DNA from: Micropterus salmoides | Lineage: Eukaryota > Chordata > Actinopteri > Centrarchiformes > Centrarchidae | DNA: 64,000 nt | Direction of reading: 5' to 3' | Assembly: GCF_014851395.1 (NCBI RefSeq) | Contig: NW_024040041.1 | Span: 10,594,041-10,658,040 of the forward strand | Shown here: one piece after another, positions 49,501 through 59,112 of the stretch | Layout of the letters: each line of letters starts with the position of its first letter | Numbering within the stretch: position 1 is the stretch's first letter | The notes under the pieces: model-generated | What the model saw: only the letters and a program-made list of their open reading frames with translations | The model's database searches: none | Told to the model about the DNA's origin: nothing | Program-made: the position numbers and the translations under genes

Positions 49501-52500
49501 GAATACCCCTTGGCACTTGGTTAGAAAGTAAAACATCTCATCATTCTTTCACTATCATTTGTTCATGGCTTATAGTTGATATCCTATATCCATATAATTG
49601 CAGGGTCTTTTCATTTTGACATACAACTGCCCGAGAAGGGGGAAAGTGAAGAGACAGACGAAGGGGAAAGGAAGGAGCTTTCAGAAGATGAGGAGGGTGA
49701 AGAGAAGAAAGCAAACTCAGTAAAAAAGAAGAGAAAACTTAGAAGTAGTTCCGTGTGCTATGAAGACGAGCAGGCCGGGCCTTCGTCTCAGTTGACTCCA
49801 GGTCAGAGGAAGAAGTCCAAGAGAATACGCTTCTGTGAGTCACCTCCCACTTACACTTTACTTTTGTGAACATGACTGTACCTTACTTGAAGGTTTCACT
49901 GGGCTTAGGGTGGGAGAAATCACTCACTGTGAATTATGTTTCTCTGTGAGGGAAAGAAAGTTTCTCATTTGGAACAATGAAGTCAAAATGAATATATTTT
50001 TTTATTTTCCAGCTTCTCCCCTGAAGAAGGGAGAGAAGAACGCCATTTGGAACTGGCCCCTGTATAAGTTACAGCTGCCTGTGACCTGTGGACTCCAGGA
50101 GGGAATACTGGACAGAAACAGACTGGCTAAAGGTCAGGGTTAGGGTTAACAAAAACAAAACACTGAAAACCAGGACCAGGCTTAGAGATCTTTAATCCGA
50201 TCTTACTGAATGGAATATTTGATATAAGAACCGCTGACAGTAACATATATTGGCCATCACAGCAGACGATTTGTCATTAACATTAACACATTCCCAATCC
50301 TCTGATCATTTTAGGGCAGAAGTGCATTGTGGTCAAGAGACAGTGGTTTACTCCAAATGAATTTGAGAAGTTGGCAGGGAAGGAGAGCTACAAGAACTGG
50401 AAGATGAGCATTCGGTGTATGAACACCCCACTGGGAAAACTTATAAAGGTTTGTTGAAAAGGGATTTTTAGTTTGGAATATACAGGTGCTGGTCATATAA
50501 TTAGAATATCATCAAAAAGTTGATTTAATTCCATTCAAAAAGTGAAACTTGGATATTATATTCATTCATTACACACAGACTGATATATTTCAAATGTTTA
50601 TTTCATTTAATCGTGATGATTAAAACTGACAACTAATGAAAATCCCAAGTTCAGTATCTCTGAAAATTAGTATATTACTTAAGACCAATACAAAAAAAGG
50701 ATTTTTAGAAATGTTGGCCAACTGAAAAGTATGAACATGAAAAGTATGAGCATGTACAGCACTCAATACTTAGTTGGGGCTCCTTTTGCCTGAATTACTG
50801 CAGCAATGTGGCGTGGCATGGAGTCGATCAGTCTGTGGCACTGCTCAGGTGTTATGAGAGCCCAGGTTGCTCTGATAGTGGCCTTCAGCTCTTCTGCATT
50901 GTTGGGTCTGGCGTATCGCATCTTCCTCTTCACAATACCCCATAGATTTTCCATGGATACCATGGTCCTTAAACCAGGTACTGGTAGCTTTGGCACTGTG
51001 TGCAGGTGCCAAGTCCTGTTGGAAAATGAAATCTACATCTCCATAAAGTTGGTCAGCAGCAGGAAGCATGAAGTGCTTTAAAACTTCCTGGTAGACGGCT
51101 GCTTTGACCTTGGACCTTAGAAAACACAGTGGACCAACACCAGCAGATGACATGGCACACCAAACCATCACTGACTGTGGAAACTTTACACTGGACTTCA
51201 AGCAATGTGGATTCTGTGCCTCTCCTCTCTTCCTCCAGACTCTGGGACCTTGTTTTCCAAAGGAAATTCAAAATTTACTTTGGACCACTCAGCAGCAGTC
51301 CAGTCCACTTTTTGATGATATTCTAATTATATGACCAGCACCTGTATATGGAACAAGACTGTGTGACACAACTTGCTTTTCTTTAACATTTGCCCTACGC
51401 TTGGACCACACTACCTATCTCTACCTGTGTGTCATGGCTACCTCGCTCCACTGCTGCGGCTCATTTTCACACGCTGGTGGTGCCCACACAGACAGCATTT
51501 GTGCTGCCAGCCCTATCATTCTACATTGAGTTTGCCTTTGAGAAATACAATACAATTAAAGCATTGTTAACAAATGAAGATCCACAGAAACACTAGCGGG
51601 CTTTTAATTTGAAAAGGATACAGGAGGCGTTGATTTGAAAAAAGTAGATATTTAAATTGTAGTGGAAGGTGTCATGCTGTTGATATGATGTCTATATGAC
51701 CATCAGATCATTTTCACTGAGAACTGCAGTGAAATAGGTGAGATATTGACTCGCGTGACACAAGCTGCGTGGCTGCTCCAACCAGTTAACATGGCCGAAA
51801 TTAAAAAAAAGCAAGAGGTTCCGCAACACACATACGCTGCTCAGGTAGGCAGTGTGGCCCGGCCGTTAATGTTCCTATTTAGATCACCTCACACGCAGTT
51901 TGTTTTGAAAATTTTTTTTTTGTCTTCTCTTGAATTTCACTGCAGGAAGGTCACCTGGAATCAGTGAAGTACAAGGGAGGGTGTAAAAAGGTAAAAACAA
52001 AAACTGGTGAAAAAAAACTTGTTTTTCTTAATCCTGATCTGAGATATATACTTTTCTCCTTCTTCTTGCTAGGCCAAGAAATCACTGTTCCCAGCTGATC
52101 GTTTAATCACAGGTTGGTTGTATTAGTGAAAACACAGAGAAAATTTAGAAAATTAGAGGAGTATACATGGAGTATACTTATGAGAGTGCTACATTCCCAC
52201 AAGCTATTAAAAGAGCATCCATTACCTCACATAAAATATTAAAAATGCTATCATTAGAGCCAAGCAAAGCAGATGATCTATCTGTCCAGCTATATCTATA
52301 ATCAAATCTTTCATGTAAGTCCGCATATATGCAATTTAGATTTTTAAATGTATACAAAAAACTGTCAGCTGAGCTTCTTATTTGCTAATGTTGGAGAAAT
52401 GATTGATACTGTATATGCAAACAACAAAAAATGTATTGTAAGAAACAAAGAAATCACCTCCTTTTTCAGTGTCTGAGGGAGAGGAAGATGAAGATGAGGA

Positions 52501-55500
52501 GTGTGACCTGGACAAGGAAGACCAGGTTTCGTTAAGCAGCAGGGAAAGTTCGGCACATGTCACAGGTGCAGGTTTCTACAAAGAGATGGTCAGGGTTGAA
52601 ATGCGTTTACGCAAAAAGTAATACAGATCACCTCAGATGTCTCTCCTGTTCCAGTGTCATAGCCATAGTTTGTTAATCATACTCTGAACATGTGTCAATT
52701 ACAGATGAGGAAGGAGAGGCGGAGGCACAGACTGAGGAGCAGCCAGAAGCCAGCCATGACAGTAGCAAGAAGGTTTTCAAAGTTACATGTGGAGCTGTAG
52801 CTGGGACCTTACACAAAAAACGATTTGCCTCAGGTTAACTATACCTCACTACACACAGGAAGGATAAAAATGTGTATCTGTACCACATTTTTAATTTCAG
52901 TGTGTCACTCTGGTTAACTAAACTGGCTTTCACCAACAGGGACTTGTGGGAAGAGTATTCGTACTGAGACGAGCTGGATGAGTCCAGTGGAGTTCACGAA
53001 GGAGGCGTCCTGTCAGACAGATGCCACCTGGAGGAAAGACATCAAGTGGGAAGGGAAACCACTCTGTGTCCTCATAGAGGTAACCATGTCGAGTGTGGTG
53101 TCATGACCTGTTTTCAGTCCTGGGTGATTTGGCGACAACCGTGGTAACAGCAAGTGCGGTTTTAATCCTACGCTCACTGAGCAGCTACATTGTCAGAAAT
53201 ATAACAACAAAGTAGCTGGTTGATCTGTTTATAGTGCAGCCAAACTAAGCGCTGTTTCGGTCAATAATAATTGCAACTGCAGTCTGATTTATTGCTGTGC
53301 ACAGTGCGAGTAGTTTTCCACAGAGCAGCCGCACATGATAAAGTTGATCACCCTGCTGTGGAGATGGACATGCAGTCTGACATCTGAAACTCTGCATCTA
53401 ACAGCTCACCGTGGCTGCTCCTTTTCTGATCTGTTGCTCCCATGACAATTTAAAAATGAACCAAATTTTGAAAATGACAGTTGCCGTGTAGATGCATTTT
53501 TGAGGAACAATCACCAACTGCGGGACAAAAAGCATTGCAATTCCTGTGGCTGCTCCACATTAAAAGTCAGTTTGTTTGACTGTTGAATGTTCAGTTTGCA
53601 TTATCAGTAACTTAACACATAAATGAAGAGCAAACAGTAAGCAGTGAGATAAAATGTATGCACAGTCCACATACAGGTTGCCTCAGTACTTCTCTGACTT
53701 CTGTCCTGAAGGCAGACAATTTATATCCTTTGCCCAACACCTAAGTCAGTCTGAGTGGATTTGCATTGGCTCAATACACGTCTGTTTCATAAGGTATTGA
53801 ATTTCGTTGCTTTCCTGGATAAGACAGGTCACACTTCAGCGTTACTTAGAGTGCTATTGTGATAACAAAAGAGCAAAAAGTGGAAAGCAGCTGAGATTCT
53901 AGAGCAAGTTCAGCTCCCGTGTGATTTAAGGTGTGACTCCACACAGGGCGGGCCTCTGCTCTCCTCACAATAAAACCAAAGGTTTAACTCACAGGGATCT
54001 GTAAATGATGGAGCCCCTGATGTCCCATAAGATTTTTTAAAAAATATCATCTTATGGGATTTCAAGGGCTATGTAGTAAAGCAGTGTAAATGTGCTGTTA
54101 GTCTCAGCACAGAGCTGTATGTCATATAGAAAAGCAGGGCCTTAGAAAACTGAAAAGGCAATAATAGGATAAAATGAATATAAACTTTTTAGGAAATACA
54201 TCTTCTAGGGAACTTTTATGTAGCCATGGAGAGCCACAGGATTTGTCAAGCCTAAAAGACCTAAACTATGAAATAATTTCTATTTCAGGCAAAAGTCTTG
54301 AAGATCCACTCACCGCTGTGTCCTTGCAGACTTTGCAAACCAGATAGTAAAGACCTGGTAAGTTTGTTGCTCAGTTTTTAGACAAGCAGCCTTTTCTAAT
54401 TCTACATTCTTCTTTGTTCTGCATGAACAATGCAACAATGCAATGGCCATTGCAGCATTTTACATGTAAAGTAAAATGATCAGTGATGTTAAATAGTACA
54501 AAACCTGTCTCCCACAATAAGCTACAGCTGAAAATCTGACCCACCTGCGTAGTGTATACCTCAGTCGCTCTCGTGCATCAGTGTTAAGTGTTGGACAGTA
54601 AAATCATTACTATTCACAGTAAAGAGTAGTGTAACGGATTACTATTTCCAAAACAGTTAGCCTGTATTATTATAGTTACTATTCCAAGTAGCACTGCGCT
54701 ACTGAACGCACCATTGAATGACGTGCTGCAGCTCAGCGGCACCTGACCACCATATGTTGTTTAAGTCAGTTGTTAACCAAAAAGCTAAATGAAGAAAGGA
54801 GAACAAGGGAGAGAGGCGTTCTTTCCACAGCTGTAAGTAGCTATAAAGGCCTTTTCAGACGGCTTGGATCCGCAGGTCGTTCTGCTCTCCTCATAAAGTG
54901 CAATTTATACTTCTGCGTCGAATCAACAGCATAGCCTCTGCGTAGCCCCGTCACCTAGACCGAAGCCTGACGTGCACCTCCTCAAAAATGTAACTACACA
55001 TCGATGCGATGTGCGATCCAATCGATGCGATTGCGATCCAATCACATGCCTGCAGAAGCAACATGTAATTGTAACTGCGTGTAAACAAAGTTGCGTCATG
55101 TCTTGTCGTGGCAGGAGAATCAGAAAAACGATGACGAGTGCTGCATCTGTAAAAGTGAAGAAGAAGAAGAAGTGCTGGTGGTGTGTGATCAGTGCCCTCG
55201 CTCCTTCCACCAGAAATGTCACCTGCCTCATTTAGAAGACGACATAATAGGGTGAGGTTTGATCAAAAAAAGGCGGGGGGGCAGTTCCCAAAAACTACTC
55301 TGACCTCTCACACATACAGGCTATTTTTGTGATCTCCTTTTGATAACTAATGCAATAAGTAATGTAATATTGTTTCACATCCATTCACTGAGCCTCCCCT
55401 GAAACTGTTTGGAGCCAGTAGAGATAAAAAAAAAAAAAACAGCTAAAAGAAGGTGAGTTTTTCCACATTTCATGTGGAAGTCCGGTTAGTTTTGATGGTA

Positions 55501-56003
55501 AATGGTCTGTACTTGTGTAGCGAATTGAGAGGTCCTTCTCCTGACGTAATGCTTAGTTATTAAATTTATATAGAAATTTGTCACATCAATCTCAATGTCA
55601 CAGAGAAAGTATTTTGTTTCAATGTAATTGTAATGTAGTTCCGTAACTGCTGGATGAGCAAATAACCAACGTTAGCTATATCAACTTTCTAAGGTGATAA
55701 CATGTAAATGTGATGTTTACAGCTTGTTGCTCCGCCTCCAAGTGGCCAAAAACTCTTCCTTTACTCCTTAAAAATGGAAGTAACAGTAGCAATGGTGGAA
55801 TCAGGAAGAAGCCTCTTCCAGTTCAGTTTCAAATAAAAATGTTTGCTTCACTAACTTTGTTAAATGACAACCTGAGATTGTATAATTTTATTTAGATTGA
55901 CAAATGCAGATGTTGGGAGTTCACAAATTACATTTAATCTAAATACTCAAAGAGAGGGGTCCATATTCTGTTCACAACTGACTGTGTGTGTATATGTATT
56001 TGG

Positions 56004-56060
<57 letters not shown>

Positions 56061-57540
56061 TGTGAGAGCAGGGACGATACACCATGGATGTGTACTTTCT
56101 GTGTATTCAAAACCAATCAAGATTGCTATTACTGGGATGAGCTGGAATGGGAAGCTGCCATGTCTTGCCAAATATCACAACACATGCTGGTGAGCATATA
56201 CACTCCGTGACTCTCTGTCTGTCTCTCCGCCTTTAAGTTATCACATCTTAATGCCTGCCTCTGTGTCACACTGCCTTCACTCTTCACTCTTTTTCCTTCC
56301 GTCAACAGGAATGCCAGTATCTCCTTCTGTGTCTGTGGAGTGCTGATGAGGAGCAAACATTTGCCAGAAACCCAAGCCTCTATGTCAGTCTTTTTCTTTG
56401 CTATTTCCATGCACCTGTTTACTGTCTTCCTATTCATTAAACATATCGCCAATTATTTAACTTATATCAAATGAAGTACACTTAATAGTCTGGCTACTGG
56501 AGGAATCACACTATCTACAGGTCTTTGCAAACAAAACACAAATGTGTTGCAGATTGTTGAGTATTTCATTCATTTCTGCTCGGCACCCACAGTTGAGAGA
56601 CTACTCCACTGTGATCAAGACTCCGATGTGGCTGGGCAATGTGGCAGACAAACTCCAGGAGCAGCTCTACAAGACTGTTGGAGAGTTTGTGTCCGATGTC
56701 CAGCTCATCTTCACCAACTGTGCTTCATACAACCGGGTAAGAAACGGTGTCACTAAAAACCAGGTTTAGGATTTTCACCATTTTTGCATGTGGTACTAAG
56801 AGGTTTTCATGATCAGTCAAAGGCACAGTGAGTAGGATTTTCAAAAAGAAAAAACAAGGTATAGACGCATACTAAGATAATACCTCTCACCCATCAATTG
56901 TGACCCACTGACTAGTGTGTGGCGGTGTCTGTATCTGCAGAGACCCTGCCCTCTGCCTGTACTTTCATATTGTTTTACTGTGTTCTGGACATTTCAAGGT
57001 GTCAACCTTAGCGCAGCGCGTGAGGGCGGGACTGTTTAATAACATAGCGAGCAGGTTCCAGGAGCAGGAACAGGTCTGTGTCATGGCAGATCTGTGTCTG
57101 TACACACATGCACAACAGAGGCCACAGCGGACAGGATGAAGCGATGGAGCGTGGCTTTTGCTGCAAAATCCGGCAATGTTGCTCTTTCCTGCAGGGCTGT
57201 GAGGAGGTTGTGTTTATTTGTGCTGTTTATTTGTGAAACCATTAAAAAAAATCTAATTCACTGCTTTCTTCTAGCTAACCCTGCTCCCTCTCTTCATCAC
57301 CCTTTAGGTCGCTAGACCAACGCTGCTCTCTCTCTCTCTCTCTCGCTTGTTGAGCCGAGGAGCAGGAGCCAACTTAGAAAATCCTACTCATTACGCCTTT
57401 AACTATCATTCTTTAGGAAATATTACAGTGACACGGACTGTTATGTTGTTTTGCAGGATAATGCTGAATTCTTGGCCATGGGCAACAGACTGAAGGAGTT
57501 CTTCGATGGAGAATTAAAGAAAGTGTTACACATCTGTTAA
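46562..57540 (+). CDS. SP100/SP110/SP140-like nuclear body protein with two SAND domains, PHD and bromodomain
   Basis: Sixteen coding exons: 46562-46705, 48006-48180, 49604-49834, 50013-50132, 50315-50448, 51946-51990, 52073-52112, 52470-52565, 52705-52833, 52940-53079, 54289-54357, 55115-55251, 56072-56189, 56309-56383, 56593-56736, 57457-57540. All phases match; 626 aa. Residues 1-106 form the HSR/CARD-like oligomerisation domain. Residues 107-183 are acidic and Lys-rich. SAND 1 (about 190-268) has LPVTCG, QWFTPNEFE and KNWK. SAND 2 (about 348-420) has FKVTCGAVAGTL, SWMSPVEF and RKDIKW. The PHD (about 450-500) shows the C4HC3 pattern from ECCIC to WMCTFC. A bromodomain-like C terminus keeps the Asn of CASYN. 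The family makes interferon-linked nuclear bodies that read chromatin in immune cells. The start has a good context (aaccATGG). Exact orthology among SP100-family members is not resolved. Confidence 0.93.
47620..47770 (+). repeat. SINE-like fragment in intron 1 of the SP140-like gene
   Basis: 'cccctgagcaagaccctgaa', 'cccctaactgcttctg', 'gggttaaatgcagagaac' and 'atcaataaagta' are the consecutive blocks of the 3' part of fish tRNA-SINEs. The tRNA-like head is missing. Confidence 0.6.
48257..48306. repeat. (GACA/GATA)n tetranucleotide repeat
   Basis: Interrupted cagaca/gata units in intron 2 of the SP140-like gene, next to a LINE remnant. Confidence 0.85.
48330..49200 (-). mobile_element. Non-LTR retrotransposon remnant (jockey/CR1-like) in intron 2 of the SP140-like gene
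   Basis: The minus-strand frame 48844-49176 carries KAEGLDGISPRVLKACPDQL and KKSSLSDFKDYRSVALTTHI, both RT-domain motifs of fish LINEs. The remaining 48330-48840 holds the 3' part with the RSFLPVAIKIYN-like end (around 48570-48620). RT core motifs with the catalytic Asp pair are missing, so there is an internal deletion. Confidence 0.78.
50481..51346 (-). mobile_element. Tc1-like element with a perfect 38-bp inverted repeat, internally deleted
   Basis: Termini at 50483-50520 and 51307-51344 are identical when inverted (38 bases, starting CAGGTGCTGGTCATATAATT). Each is flanked by TA (50481-50482, 51345-51346), the Tc1 target duplication. The minus strand keeps two transposase pieces: VKFPQSVMVWCAMSSAGVGP with FIFQQDLAPAHSAK (51201-50845) and MENLWGIVKRKMRYARPNNA (50996-50763). 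The N-terminal DNA-binding half is missing. It lies in intron 5 of the SP140-like gene. Confidence 0.9.
51791..51844 (+). other. Candidate alternative start exon inside the SP140-like gene
   Basis: ATG in a good context (aacATGG) opens 18 codons (MAEIKKKQEVPQHTYAAQ) that end exactly at a donor CAG|GTAGGC in phase 0. The next constitutive exon (51946) also starts in phase 0. An internal promoter here would give a short isoform starting after SAND 1 and keeping SAND 2, PHD and bromodomain. No acceptor of good quality precedes it, so I did not include it in the main protein. This is a prediction from sequence only. Confidence 0.3.
53080..54288 (+). other. Intron 10 of the SP140-like gene
   Basis: No exon or repeat family is recognised. 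54001-54065 contains 'cccataagatttttt' and its inverted form 'atcttatgggat', a short local palindrome. Confidence 0.5.
54880..55080. repeat. Harbinger-type MITE fragment abutting the PHD exon
   Basis: Words such as 'tttatacttctgcgtcgaat', 'gcctgacgtgcacctcctca' and 'aaaatgtaactacacatcg' are typical of a widespread fish repeat with PIF/Harbinger features. It ends about 35 bases before the acceptor of the PHD exon (55114). The class assignment is from memory of the motif, not from a search. Confidence 0.45.
56008..56064. repeat. (TG)n microsatellite at the acceptor of the PHD-end exon
   Basis: A TG run with a few interruptions, ending just before the splice acceptor 'gagagcag' at 56071. UG-rich tracts in this position can influence splicing through CELF and TDP-43-like proteins; effect here is not known. 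Confidence 0.9.
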
Positions 57541-57823
57541 AAGACTTGACCGGTAAACAGTGTTCAGTTTTCAAACTCGGTAGCCACTGGGGAAGGTTAA
57601 TATATTGTTATTGGGAATTACAGCCTTGTGGTATATCATATTTTGTGACATATCCCTTGTGTCTAGTTAAAACATCCCAAAAGAAATAATTGCTAATCAA
57701 GAGAAAGCAAGGGACTTTGACTTGAAATAAGTCAGACATGTAACCAGTTTGATTTCTGTACTGTTTGCACCACAAAATTTAATTTGGAAAATTAAGACGT
57801 TTTAACATATAGAGGACACACTC

Positions 57824-57829
57824 AATAAA
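57824..57829 (+). promoter_or_regulatory. Candidate poly(A) signal of the SP140-like gene
   Basis: AATAAA about 285 bases after the stop codon. Confidence 0.5.
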
Positions 57830-57840
57830 AACTTGTTTAT

Positions 57841-58740
57841 GGGTCTTGGGGAGAACTACTGCATATGTTCGAGCCTTTTGTTACTCCAGAGGGAGCTGCA
57901 TGAAATCTGATAAATTGCCTCAATTTTATTTTACTACAATGAATTCATGAAATCAATTTCCATTTTTTGTTTTGTTTACTCACAAACGGTACAGTACAAA
58001 CTACTAAAAACAACCCATGGATCTGTGTTTCTCTTCAGTATAAGAGTTTGTACAATGGAGCAAAAGTATTTTATATGAATTATAATATTTAATTTTTTTA
58101 TTAGTAAAACATAATTTCCTGTATGTTGGTCCCAAAATGTATTTTATTGCCATATGTTTATCTGATGTTTCACCACGTGTTTCAGGAAGGTTTCAAAATG
58201 TATATATAATAAATGTATGTATATAAAAGTTCAAATCTATTTGCCTAAAGCATTTGCATTATGCAAAATTCCATTTCATCACACAGTATTTAAAGTGTGA
58301 TTTAATTGTGCGCTCTCTTTCTGTCTCCCTCTGTTTGGTCTGTTTTTAAAAGAAAAGATTTTTTACAGTTTGTGTTAATCTTTCATGACACAAACCTTCC
58401 TCTTACAGGTTGAATCTACAGTACTGTGCAACAGTCTTAAGGTGGTGTGGAAAAGTACCAGTTATTATTTGAGCTACATCCATATAGCCTACAGTATTAT
58501 GCTGGTGGGAAATGCTGTAAAGAAGCAAGAATATACAGCAGTTTACTTTATATTTCAGATTTAAATGAAAGGTTTGACTCTTCCTTTCTCTTCCACTGTG
58601 ACTGATAAACAGCAGGAACATTAACATTTCAGTTATAGTGAGAAGGAGAAAGACTAAATAATGAGAGTCAGAAACATACAGATTAAATCCTGATAATATT
58701 AATAATAATAATTAATTTTGAAGCCCTATTGTTCAGTAAA
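57841..58740. other. Intergenic spacer between the SP140-like and trihelix genes
   Basis: AT-rich, no gene. A short Tc1-like terminus ('tacagtactgtgcaacagtc') is at 58417-58439 without a partner. Confidence 0.45.
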
Positions 58741-59112
58741 CATGTAGCCTACTGCCTGTGCGGTCAGCTGACGTCACTGTCACGGTTGCCAGCAGCAAAT
58801 CTGTGCTGAGAGCTGCGCAGCCGCCCTGCGCATCCGTCGGCCGAGGTGGACAGCGCAGCCATTTCTCTGCCCCTCACGAAAAACATTCAGAGGGAGGTGG
58901 CGTTTGTCCATCACGCACATAACTGACCTGATGTGCGGGAGTCATGACTTTGGCGGCACGTACCCACGGCTGAACTGATCGCCGAATGAGATCCGCGATC
59001 TCCAAACTTTCTCCCAATTTAAGCCTGCGCAGACAAAACAGGCTCGCGCTCTCTGTCTCTCGCTCTCTCTCTCCGTTTCGGATGACACAGAAAAACTGTT
59101 TGTGTGTCAGCC
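58741..59112 (+). promoter_or_regulatory. GC-rich promoter/5' UTR region of the trihelix gene
   Basis: The GC and CpG content rises sharply compared with the AT-rich spacer. 'agctgcgcagccgccctgcg' contains repeated TGCGCA-like half-sites of the NRF1 type. There is no TATA box at a fitting place, as for CpG-type promoters. Confidence 0.45.

Noticed and set aside
58417..58439. Tc1-like terminus 'tacagtactgtgcaacagtc'
   Set aside because: Only one end is present, with no second terminus or transposase nearby, so it is at most a relic fragment.
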